A stretch of DNA of 38,274 bases from Planctomycetota bacterium. GTDB lineage: Bacteria > JAJVIF01 > JAPKYR01. Positions 1 through 7,138 of the stretch are shown here, piece by piece (position 1 is the first letter of the stretch; every line of letters starts with the position of its first letter). The notes under the pieces were generated by a model that worked only from the letters and a program-made list of their open reading frames with translations, ran no database searches and was not told where the DNA came from. The position numbers and the translations under genes are program-made. The DNA lies in assembly GCA_030614715.1 (NCBI GenBank), contig JAUWTM010000019.1, forward strand, positions 1 through 38,274, in the 5' to 3' direction.

Positions 1-149
1 CCACTGAATTAATAGCAACGGCAGCGACCGCGATATCACTCGGTACAACTGCGAGGGAATTTACGCACGTGATTCAGGCTCATCCGACACTCAGCGAGGT
101 TTGGCTCGAAGCAGCGCACGGATTTTTCGACGATCCGATTAGTGTTTAA
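1..149 (+). CDS. lpd: Dihydrolipoamide dehydrogenase, C-terminal fragment
   Basis: The gene is cut by the left edge of the window; only the last 48 codons, read from base 3, are present. The peptide contains HVIQAHPTLSEVWLEAA, the signature of the dimerisation domain of dihydrolipoamide dehydrogenase (E3), in which the His of HPT and the following Glu form the catalytic dyad that serves the redox disulfide of the partner subunit. E3 reoxidises the lipoyl groups of 2-oxoacid dehydrogenase complexes and the glycine cleavage system, using FAD and NAD+. The FAD and NAD domains lie outside the window, so a related flavoprotein disulfide reductase such as mercuric or glutathione reductase is possible, but the AHPTLSE block fits E3 best. 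The next gene converges on it with only 14 bp between the stop codons. Confidence 0.82.
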   Translation, partial: TELIATAATAISLGTTAREFTHVIQAHPTLSEVWLEAAHGFFDDPISV

Positions 150-163
150 GGTGGGATTAAGCG

Positions 164-982
164 TCAGTCCCATGTAATCCTGATAAATTCTCCAACTATC
201 TCGGTCTTGTAGCCGAGTTTTTCGATCAGACCGACATAATCGCGTTTGTAAACATGACCTTCGTTAGTGTTCTCCTTGTGAAGGTCCTCCCTGAACGCGA
301 CAATAGACGATGAGACCCTGACCGCCTCGTGAATCACCTTTTCTATCTTGTCGGGCGGCACATGGAGCAGGACCGAATTCGTGTAGACGAAGTCGAAGGA
401 GTTATCGTCGAATTCAAGGTCCGATATGTTCATGATTTTCGCATCGAGACCCTGTTGCACACTGAATTCGACCTGTGAGGGTGAGAAATCAACCCCGTGG
501 AGGTTTGTGAAGCCCATTTCCCTGAGCAGGAGCAGGTTCCGTCCCGATCCGCACCCGAGTTCGAGTATGGAGGCATCCTTATCAAGGGGCACTTTTTCGA
601 AGAAATCGGTGAAAAACCTGCGTGCGAACTCACGTGATTCGGGGGTTTCGGACTCGAACGAGTAGTTTTCGCCGCCGCGGATGGTCCAGAGACGCTGCTG
701 GTCCTGCTCGGAGAATTTATACGACTTCCCCAGCAGTTTTGAGAGCATGCGATGCCTGAAAAAGAACCATCGCTCGGACAGGGACGGGTTCCATTTCGGC
801 TGTGACCATGTTCCGTCGGGGTTGTAATACTGAAGGCCGTAATAGTAGCGGATTATGTCGTGTTTTTTAGCCGCGCCGACCAGGTTTGACGGCACACCGG
901 ATTTAAGCTTCCATGCGTTGTAGCTTGCAACGAATGTGTCCTTGAAGGGATCGAGGGATTTGACTATTTCGTTTCGATTCAT
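164..982 (-). CDS. SAM-dependent methyltransferase (class I)
   Basis: A 272-residue soluble protein with a Rossmann-type methyltransferase domain in its second half. Motif I is ILELGCGSGRNLLLL (about residues 139-153). It is followed by an acidic end of strand beta 2 (GVDFSPSQ, 163-170) that would contact the SAM ribose, and by DFVYTNSVLLHVP (motif IV/post region). This resembles Methyltransf_11/25 proteins that modify small molecules or lipids. The first 110 residues are rich in Tyr, Trp and Arg and match nothing I recognise; they may shape the substrate site. The ATG at 982 is the only good start. The gene converges with lpd and is separated by about 380 bp from the divergent lipoprotein gene. 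The substrate cannot be told from sequence. Confidence 0.85.
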   Translation of the reverse strand: MNRNEIVKSLDPFKDTFVASYNAWKLKSGVPSNLVGAAKKHDIIRYYYGLQYYNPDGTWSQPKWNPSLSERWFFFRHRMLSKLLGKSYKFSEQDQQRLWTIRGGENYSFESETPESREFARRFFTDFFEKVPLDKDASILELGCGSGRNLLLLREMGFTNLHGVDFSPSQVEFSVQQGLDAKIMNISDLEFDDNSFDFVYTNSVLLHVPPDKIEKVIHEAVRVSSSIVAFREDLHKENTNEGHVYKRDYVGLIEKLGYKTEIVGEFIRITWD

Positions 983-1090
983 CTAAGCCCGGTCAAGCTA
1001 CCAGATTGTCATAATCATGTCAATGTCCGCAATTCCGCTGATGATCTGATAAACAGCGCTTTTTTTCATGCACTATTGATTACATCCGCC

Positions 1091-1119
1091 TTGACATACT
1101 CTTTTATATAATGTATTAA
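1091..1119 (+). promoter_or_regulatory. Sigma-70-type promoter for the PrcB-repeat lipoprotein
   Basis: TTGACA at 1091-1096 and TATTAA at 1114-1119 are separated by 17 bp, close to the housekeeping consensus. Transcription would start near 1126 and leave a leader of about 240 nt before the chosen ATG at 1365. A TATAAT at 1107-1112 lies too close to the same -35 to pair with it. Within the leader, a 6-bp stem (TTCCGG/CCGGAA, about 1135-1153) is the only structure I noticed. The rest of the 983-1364 gap shows no gene. Confidence 0.55.
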
Positions 1120-1364
1120 AATAGTACAGGATTAGTTCCGGTTGCCTGCCGGAATATCATGCCTTTTTCCGTTTAGACCTTTGGAGGGACTCTTTCACAT
1201 AATTTCCTAAGTCTCTCAACCACTCCCTCAGTCCGGGTGTGGCCATTCTCGTATCTCTGAATGAATCCGGTCTAATCTTCGTTCCGAATGACATAAAGCG
1301 GAGCTTCATCAGACAAGGTGTGGAGCTTCCAAAAAAACAAGTTTTTACGCAAGGAGACGAGGTT

Positions 1365-4300
1365 ATGAACCGCGTGCCCGTAGTAATCACCTTTATGTTG
1401 ACAGTAATAATGCTGGCGGCTGTAGCCGGACTTGTCAGCTGCTCGCATTCAGCGGGGACCGATCCGGTAACCGTACCAGATCTGACCGGACAAGCCGACC
1501 CACCGTCCAGCCCATCGGGCGAAGGCATCACGATGGGATATTTCCAGTTCGAATGGGACGAGTACGGCAATGTCACGGTTGAAGAGGCCGACGCACCTCG
1601 TGGTGCCGACATTAACGTAACAGCCTACGCGTCGATGATCATCGAGGACTTTTTCTTCGATGACGAGACCCGTAACTGGTACATCACTGCGACAATCAGA
1701 AACATCTCCCCGTTCACGGGATACGATGTATGGGCAGTATTTCACTCCCTGGGTAATAAATTCGTGACCAACCAGGACGGCTTCCTGTGGGCGCTTCCGC
1801 CCATCTTCCCGAACCCGACCCGGTGTGCGTTTATCGCGTACGGCAAGGATCAGCCTGACAGGGTGTTCCCGCCGATGTTCCAGGATACCCGCACGATCGT
1901 AATCCACCAGCCCGAGGGAATTCCGAAGCTGGCCCCGATCGGGTTCTGGATCGATGCGACCATCAATCCGAGGGTAACACCCGGTGTTGAGAACCTGATG
2001 GTCGAGCCGATCGATGACACCAACTACCACCTCACCGGTTTCGTCTGGGATCACCAGTCACCGTCGGAGGACCTCACGGTCTTTGCGGACTGTACGAATT
2101 TCAACGGACAGGGTTACGTCCAGATGTTCGATGACGGTCTACATGGTGACGGGATGCCCGACGACAGTATCTGGGGTGGAGATTTCGATGGCGATCCGGA
2201 GGACGGCCATTACGTCATCACCGTCTACGCGATGGACCCGCAGCAGAACCAGGGTGAAAATGACGTTGGGTTCTGGCACGGCGACGACGTACCGTGCGAT
2301 CTTCCAATCGAGCACTGGCCGTACGAGACTATCGACAAGGGCGAACACAGCGGAATCGATTACGAGCGATTCGAGGTCATCAATGACTGGCTGGCATGGG
2401 AAATGCTCTGGCTTGAACACACGTCATGGATCTATCCGCCACCGCCGATTCCACCGATCAATTTCGATATGCACTCGGTAATCGGAGTCTGGATCGGTCC
2501 GCGACCGTCGAACAATCATCATGCGACAATCGTGGATATCCAGTTCGATCCGTGCGAAGAACTGGTTACAGTTTTCTACGAATACACACCTTACACCGCT
2601 TGTGGACCACTGGATGTAATGACCGATCCGTTCCACATCGTTGTGGTTCCCAAGTATGAATCCGAAACATATTTCGTCGGTGAGGAAGTACCATGTCCGG
2701 GACCGCCACCGGAATGCATCGAGGAAATTCCCTGGGAAACTGTAATACAGGGATTCCATTCAGCGATCAAGGAGCCTTACGAGCTTCGGATCTCAAACTG
2801 GGACCAGTTTGAGGATCTGTGGCTGGCACAGACACAGAACACGTACCCTCCGCCTCCTGTTCCGGAGATCAATTTCGAGGACATGGACCTCATCGCGATT
2901 GGAATCGGTGAGCGTCCGACCAGCGGATTCGAGTGCGTGATAAAGGAAATATGCTGGCTGGAGAACCAGACAATCGGAGTATTCTACAAGGAGAGGATAC
3001 CGGGTCCGGACTGCGATGTTTACCACGTTCTGACCCAGCCGTTCCACTGGGCGGTTATTCCGAAAATCGAAGCCCCGGTAGAATTTTTCAAACATAACGA
3101 GGTCTACAACTGCGGTCCGGGAGACTGCGACGAGCCCCAGATGTTCTGGCCGATCGATCAGGGCATGCATACCGGGCATGAGGCCGGCAACTTTGTCTTC
3201 AAAAATCACTATGAATTCTTTGAATTCTGGAACGTTCACAAGCCGGGAGAACCGATGCCACCTGTTATGTGGCAGGAGGACATGGTCCTCGCGATGCTTA
3301 TCGGTGGACGACCGTCGACCGGGTACTTTGTTGAGACCAACGAGGTCTGCCTGAACACTGATCCCGACACCGGCGCGCTTCGCATGGACGTCAAGTTTAC
3401 AGAGAACATTCCCGGTGAGGACTGCATCGTAATGTGGATCGGCACAACGCCGTACCAGATTGTCGTCGTTCCAAGGTTCGAGGGCCCTGTTTTCTTCCAT
3501 CATCAGGAGCACGTATATGATTGCCCGTCGGGTGACTGTGATCCTGTTGAATTCTGGCACAAAGCTGACGGTCATAAATCCTGCGAACCCCAGGGACAGA
3601 CACCGATATGGAATCCCCAGCACCTTCTCGACATCTGGCAAGGTATCTGGTGCTATCCCGGGGAGCTTCCACCGGTACCTCCGATCAATTTCGAGGAAGA
3701 ATTACCCTTCCTAATTCAGATAACAAACAGACCCACGTCCGGATTTTACGTAACAACTGACGATGTCTGTGTGAACTTTGAGGAAATGTACATAGAGGTC
3801 AACTGGACTCTCTGGGAACCCGGTCCGAACTGTATAGTCGAACATGTAATAACGGAACCGTGGACCATTGACTCAATTGGACGCTTCCCGGGCATAGAGG
3901 AATTCGACTGGAACTTTATCGGGCACGAAGAAATGTACGAATGCCCGACCGGTGAATGCGTACCTGTTGATTTCTGGGACAAGGCCGACGGCGACAGATC
4001 CTGTGAGCCTCCCGGGCAGTTCCCGATATACGGTCCGGATGCATTCATGGATGTCTGGCACGGTATCTGGTGCTGGGAGCCCCCGATTCCTGAACCGCCT
4101 TCGATTTTCTGGGAGGAAGAGGTTCCGTTCATCGTCCAGCTGGGTAATATGCCGTCGACAGGTTTCTACGTGACCATCGATGAGGTCTGTGTTAACGAGG
4201 TGGAGATGTACGTCGAGGTCGACTGGACCGTACACGTCCCGGCTCCCGGTTGCCCTGTAGAGGACATTCCAACCCAGCCATGGGCAATCGCTACCATTGA

Positions 4301-5198
4301 GGCCTTCGATGGATTACACGATTTCGACTGGTTCTTCAATGGAAACGAGGAAGTCTATGAATGCGGTGACTGCGTGCCAACGGATTTCTTCAAAATCGCG
4401 GAAGGCGATGAATCCTGCGCTGAAACCGGAGAATTTGGGTGGCAGCATATACCCCCGTACCAGGAGTACTGGTGGGATTTGAACTGCTACGATCCTGATT
4501 CCGGGGACCCGCCGCCACCGCTGCCCGAGGAACCACCTGCATCCGGTGACAACATAATGCACCACTTCGCTGTCCAGCTCGGTGAGCAGCCTACAAACGG
4601 GTACTACATCACTTTCGACGAGGTCTGTTACGAGGGCTGCGACGTGTACATCGAGTACACGATTAACATCCCCGGTCTAAATTGCGATGTCGACCAGGTC
4701 GTAACAACGCCATGGGCGGTCGGTGCTGTCGAACTGCCCCCTGTCTACTGCCTGTGGTCATGGCATTTCACGGCATCCGAGGAAGTCTACGACTGTCCGG
4801 ACGATCCCTGCTTCGATTTCGAGCAGATAGCGGGTAACAACCACTTCGGTGGTGAGGAGCCGGGCGGATGGTACCTCGACAACCAGCAGGACTTCTACCT
4901 CTACTGGGTCACGTATCACCCGGGACTACCGATGCCCTACGTAAACTGGGATGGCGGCTGGGGAGCATACGCGGTTCACCTCGGCATGCGTCCGACGACC
5001 GGTTTCGAGGTCGAGGTATTCGAGGTCTGCCCTGCGGACGATCCGTTCGGCGTCGCGGTCAGATGGGTCGAATGGATACCGGGTCCGACGTGTAATGTCG
5101 AGCCGGTTCACACATTCCCGTGGACATTGATAACAATGCCGCTGGTGGATATGCCGTATTACGATGAAGGTTACGAGGAAATCTACCAGTGTGACTGA
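1365..5198 (+). CDS. Large lipoprotein with seven tandem PrcB-like repeats
   Basis: A 1277-residue predicted lipoprotein. The ATG at 1365 is chosen over an upstream in-frame ATG at 1239 because AAGGAGACGAGG sits just before it and the protein then opens with a textbook type II signal (MNRVPVVITFMLTVIMLAA...LVSC). Residues about 60-310 form an unrecognised beta-rich region with a motif (DDGLHGDGMPDD) like those in Ig-like choice-of-anchor domains. From about residue 311 to the end there are seven repeats of roughly 137 residues, starting near 311, 450, 587, 724, 864, 1002 and 1148. Each has the order WD-Trp region, PPxPxINFEEE, (L/I)GxRPTxGFxV, PGxxC...TxPW and a closing C-x(2-4)-C linker. The RPTGG-like turn and PG...T.P core match the PrcB C-terminal domain (PF14343), known from the Treponema dentilisin complex. 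Repeat 1 has a degenerate turn (RPSNNHH). The function is probably surface binding or protein complex scaffolding; that is inference. Confidence 0.75.
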   Translation: MNRVPVVITFMLTVIMLAAVAGLVSCSHSAGTDPVTVPDLTGQADPPSSPSGEGITMGYFQFEWDEYGNVTVEEADAPRGADINVTAYASMIIEDFFFDDETRNWYITATIRNISPFTGYDVWAVFHSLGNKFVTNQDGFLWALPPIFPNPTRCAFIAYGKDQPDRVFPPMFQDTRTIVIHQPEGIPKLAPIGFWIDATINPRVTPGVENLMVEPIDDTNYHLTGFVWDHQSPSEDLTVFADCTNFNGQGYVQMFDDGLHGDGMPDDSIWGGDFDGDPEDGHYVITVYAMDPQQNQGENDVGFWHGDDVPCDLPIEHWPYETIDKGEHSGIDYERFEVINDWLAWEMLWLEHTSWIYPPPPIPPINFDMHSVIGVWIGPRPSNNHHATIVDIQFDPCEELVTVFYEYTPYTACGPLDVMTDPFHIVVVPKYESETYFVGEEVPCPGPPPECIEEIPWETVIQGFHSAIKEPYELRISNWDQFEDLWLAQTQNTYPPPPVPEINFEDMDLIAIGIGERPTSGFECVIKEICWLENQTIGVFYKERIPGPDCDVYHVLTQPFHWAVIPKIEAPVEFFKHNEVYNCGPGDCDEPQMFWPIDQGMHTGHEAGNFVFKNHYEFFEFWNVHKPGEPMPPVMWQEDMVLAMLIGGRPSTGYFVETNEVCLNTDPDTGALRMDVKFTENIPGEDCIVMWIGTTPYQIVVVPRFEGPVFFHHQEHVYDCPSGDCDPVEFWHKADGHKSCEPQGQTPIWNPQHLLDIWQGIWCYPGELPPVPPINFEEELPFLIQITNRPTSGFYVTTDDVCVNFEEMYIEVNWTLWEPGPNCIVEHVITEPWTIDSIGRFPGIEEFDWNFIGHEEMYECPTGECVPVDFWDKADGDRSCEPPGQFPIYGPDAFMDVWHGIWCWEPPIPEPPSIFWEEEVPFIVQLGNMPSTGFYVTIDEVCVNEVEMYVEVDWTVHVPAPGCPVEDIPTQPWAIATIEAFDGLHDFDWFFNGNEEVYECGDCVPTDFFKIAEGDESCAETGEFGWQHIPPYQEYWWDLNCYDPDSGDPPPPLPEEPPASGDNIMHHFAVQLGEQPTNGYYITFDEVCYEGCDVYIEYTINIPGLNCDVDQVVTTPWAVGAVELPPVYCLWSWHFTASEEVYDCPDDPCFDFEQIAGNNHFGGEEPGGWYLDNQQDFYLYWVTYHPGLPMPYVNWDGGWGAYAVHLGMRPTTGFEVEVFEVCPADDPFGVAVRWVEWIPGPTCNVEPVHTFPWTLITMPLVDMPYYDEGYEEIYQCD

Positions 5199-5225
5199 TA
5201 AATGAACTGAACTGGAATTTTCAAC

Positions 5226-5257
5226 GCCCCCTGATCAAGTCGGGGGGCTTTTTTTTT
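5226..5257 (+). terminator. Intrinsic terminator of the PrcB-repeat lipoprotein gene
   Basis: A GCCCCC/GGGGGGC stem with a short loop is followed directly by nine T residues (5249-5257), 27 bp after the stop codon. It is a strong rho-independent terminator. Confidence 0.9.
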
Positions 5258-5274
5258 AAATGCTCGGTTGAGAA

Positions 5275-5467
5275 AGTCTACATTAGATGAAACACCCTCA
5301 AGCGCCAGTTCATTGGAGAAGGAAGTGGACATCGTTGTGCGCTTGAGGGAGGCATTGGTGAGTTTTCTTGTCTGGAATGATGAGTCTACATTAGATGAAA
5401 CACCCTCAAGCGCCAGTTCATTGGTGAAGGAAGTGGACATCGTTGTGCGCTTGAGGGAGGCATTGGT
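5275..5467. repeat. Two tandem 85-bp units, each a long-loop hairpin rich in GGA
   Basis: Unit 1 (5275-5359) and unit 2 (5383-5467) are identical except for one base (GGAGAAGG versus GGTGAAGG) and repeat with a 108-bp period. Each contains a perfect 11-bp inverted repeat, CCCTCAAGCGC/GCGCTTGAGGG (5295-5305 with 5339-5349, and 5403-5413 with 5447-5457), around a 33-nt loop. The plus-strand loop of unit 1 holds three GGA triplets and that of unit 2 two. Because 108 is divisible by three, open frames run through on both strands, but no start is preceded by a good ribosome-binding site and the predicted peptides match nothing known. It lies between the upstream terminator and the promoter of the DUF134 operon, and fills most of the 5199-5585 gap. 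Confidence 0.9.
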
Positions 5468-5527
5468 TAACTGGACCTGGGAAGGGAAACTATGTGTGAT
5501 ATTCAAGTGCTTTTCGGATTCCAGGGC

Positions 5528-5555
5528 TTGACAAAAGCCGGATCTGTGGTATTAT
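5528..5555 (+). promoter_or_regulatory. Sigma-70-type promoter of the DUF134-DUF5320-NifX operon
   Basis: TTGACA (5528-5533) and TATTAT (5550-5555) are spaced by 16 bp. The predicted start near 5562 leaves a leader of only about 25 nt before the DUF134 ATG. Confidence 0.65.
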
Positions 5556-5585
5556 GGGCATATGCTCAAAATATAGAGCGATGCT

Positions 5586-6191
5586 ATGGGACGACCAAGG
5601 AAGACAAGATTTATTACAAATGAGCCCGGCACCCGGGTTTTAATCCCGGCTGATGCAGCAAATAAGGGCGATACAGCTGACTGTGACAGCGATGAACGGG
5701 TAATCCTGACCTACGGAGAATACGAGGCCATGCGTCTTGTGGATTACGAAGGACTCTATCAGGACGCAGCGGGGGAAATGCTCGGAGTAAGCCGTCAGAC
5801 GGTTGGTCGAATTCTCACAGAGGGACGTCGGAAGGTTATATCAACACTGGTAGAGGGTCGTGCGCTTGAAATTGAAGGTGGTGACATTGAAATGATGGTC
5901 CATTACGAGTGCAGTGACTGTAAAAACGAATGGCTGATGTTCCAAGGAATGGAACCGTCAAAACATTGCCCGTCATGCGGCGGCCAGAACATTTCGGGTA
6001 AGCAGTGGGACGATGATCAGTCTTGCAGGTTCGGTGGACGTCGCCGCAAATGGTCGATGGGTGGAGGCAGGGGTCGGGACGGAAGGTCCGGACGTCGTGG
6101 CATGGGACGAGGTGGTAAGGGTGAAGGTGGACAGAGAGGAAGTGGCAGGGGCGGACAGAACGGTGGTCGCAGGAATAAAGGCAATAGATAA
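5586..6191 (+). CDS. DUF134 family HTH/zinc-ribbon regulator with RGG-type tail
   Basis: A 201-residue protein beginning MGRPRKTR, the usual start of the DUF134 (PF02001) family. A helix-turn-helix spans about residues 42-90 (YEAMRLVDYEGL...EMLGVSRQTVGRIL), resembling sigma-factor region 4, so DNA binding is likely. It is followed by a zinc ribbon with Cys109, Cys112, Cys128 and Cys131. The last 50 residues are almost entirely Gly, Arg and Lys with repeated RGG/GRG triplets, an unusual extension that could bind nucleic acid. It is the first gene of an operon with a DUF5320 protein (30 bp downstream) and a NifX/NifB-like protein, a neighbourhood common for DUF134 in anaerobes. A second ATG five bases upstream is out of frame. 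The family's regulatory target is not established. Confidence 0.88.
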   Translation: MGRPRKTRFITNEPGTRVLIPADAANKGDTADCDSDERVILTYGEYEAMRLVDYEGLYQDAAGEMLGVSRQTVGRILTEGRRKVISTLVEGRALEIEGGDIEMMVHYECSDCKNEWLMFQGMEPSKHCPSCGGQNISGKQWDDDQSCRFGGRRRKWSMGGGRGRDGRSGRRGMGRGGKGEGGQRGSGRGGQNGGRRNKGNR

Positions 6192-6221
6192 AGTTAAAAC
6201 AAAACGAAAGGGGGCAATAAT

Positions 6222-6569
6222 ATGCCAGGTAGAGACAGAAAAGGACCAATGGGCGAAGGCCCAATGACCGGACGAGGTGCAGGTAACTGCGTGGATCAAG
6301 ACAGTCCCGGCTCAGCCAATCCTGAATTAAGGGGTTACGGAATGGGTCGAGGTCTGGGTCGTGGCATGGCGTACCGTGGAAATTTCGGACGTGGACGCGG
6401 ACAAAGAAACCGCTTCTTCAGCAGAGGAATGCCGTTCGCCGACGAGCCGGTACAGGTGGGTTCAGTATCATCGGAAAACCCTGAACTCGCAACGTTGAAA
6501 CGGCAGATGAGCGATCTCGGGAACGAGCTCGAAGCCATTCGTAAGCTGATTGAAGATCTTAAAACCTAG
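6222..6569 (+). CDS. DUF5320 family protein
   Basis: A 115-residue protein whose N-terminus, MPGRDRKGPMGEGPMTGRG, is the hallmark of DUF5320. The middle (about residues 38-70) is a Gly/Arg-rich low-complexity stretch (YGMGRGLGRGMAYRGNFGRG), echoing the tail of the preceding DUF134 protein. The last 30 residues (LATLKRQMSDLGNELEAIRK) form a predicted coiled coil, the usual DUF5320 C-terminus. The ATG at 6222 follows AAGGGGGC. It is translated between the DUF134 gene and the NifX-like gene, with a 12-bp gap to the latter's preferred start. The family accompanies iron-sulfur or FeMo-cofactor-carrier-like proteins in anaerobes; its molecular role is unknown. Confidence 0.85.
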   Translation: MPGRDRKGPMGEGPMTGRGAGNCVDQDSPGSANPELRGYGMGRGLGRGMAYRGNFGRGRGQRNRFFSRGMPFADEPVQVGSVSSENPELATLKRQMSDLGNELEAIRKLIEDLKT

Positions 6570-6581
6570 GGAGGAATGAAG

Positions 6582-7067
6582 ATGCTGATAGCCGTAGCTA
6601 CTGATGACGGAACCCACATCGCCCAGCATTTCGGACGATGCGGGTTCTTTTCGATCTGGCAGTACCGGGACGGGGAGAAGCCGTTCAATCATGGCGTCAG
6701 GGTGAACACGTTCACGATGCACGCGATGAACAATCCGGGCAGTATAGGGGGTGTACAGATAGCGCCGTCACCCGGCGAGGTTCCCGGTGAGCCGGCGATA
6801 GTGCCGAATCTCTACGACCTGGAAACGTTGAGGGCGGAAGCGAAGGTCGGGTCGCATGGTGAAAAGCAACATTCGCACGACAAGGTCCTGACCGGGCTCG
6901 CGGATGTGAAAGTAGTGATCTCGGCGGGCATGGGACGTCGCGCCGTTGTGGATCTGCAGGCGAACGACAAGGAAATTTTCATCACACAGGAACCGGTGAT
7001 TGAAACTGCCGTGAGTCAGTATGTCGAAGGCACGCTGGAGAGCGGTGAAGCCTGTCACGACCATTAA
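6582..7067 (+). CDS. Dinitrogenase iron-molybdenum cofactor biosynthesis (NifX/NifB-like) protein
   Basis: A 161-residue protein of the NifX/NifB C-terminal family (PF02579), which binds iron-sulfur or FeMo-type clusters. It opens with LIAVATDDGTHIAQHFGRC, the conserved first strand and His-Phe-Gly-Arg-Cys region, and continues with VVISAGMGRRAVVDL. The ATG at 6582 is preferred over one at 6576 because GGGAGGA at 6569-6575 then has a proper 6-nt spacer. Between the two conserved blocks there is an insertion of about 60 residues with several His (GSHGEKQHSHDK), and the protein ends CHDH, both of which could ligate metal. No nitrogenase genes are near, so it belongs to the non-nitrogenase members found in many anaerobes. 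It closes the operon and is followed by a terminator. Confidence 0.87.
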   Translation: MLIAVATDDGTHIAQHFGRCGFFSIWQYRDGEKPFNHGVRVNTFTMHAMNNPGSIGGVQIAPSPGEVPGEPAIVPNLYDLETLRAEAKVGSHGEKQHSHDKVLTGLADVKVVISAGMGRRAVVDLQANDKEIFITQEPVIETAVSQYVEGTLESGEACHDH

Positions 7068-7083
7068 GGATTAAATTCAGCTG

Positions 7084-7120
7084 TTAAAAAAAACGGGTTC
7101 GAAGCCCGTTTCTTTTAGTT
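7084..7120. terminator. Bidirectional intrinsic terminator between convergent genes
   Basis: The stem AAACGGG/CCCGTTT (7091-7111) is followed by TTCTTTTAGTTT on the plus strand and, read the other way, by eight T residues on the minus strand. It can therefore end both the NifX-like operon and the TIR-like/TPR gene, which converge here. Confidence 0.85.
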
Positions 7121-7138
7121 TATTAAATTTCCTGTCTG

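Noticed and set aside
1239-1364. Upstream in-frame extension of the PrcB-repeat lipoprotein
   Set aside because: Starting at 1239 would bury the lipoprotein signal peptide behind 42 unrelated residues; the ATG at 1365 has a good Shine-Dalgarno and gives a normal signal peptide.
2793-3641. Long minus-strand ORF (282 residues) inside the PrcB-repeat gene
   Set aside because: It is antisense to a clearly conserved repeat protein, has atypical amino acid content and no promoter or ribosome-binding site.
5183-5531. Overlapping repeat-containing ORFs on both strands (about 87 and 107 residues)
   Set aside because: Both frames stay open only because the 108-bp repeat period is a multiple of three; no ribosome-binding site precedes them, the minus one runs across the terminator, and the region is better explained as a hairpin repeat.
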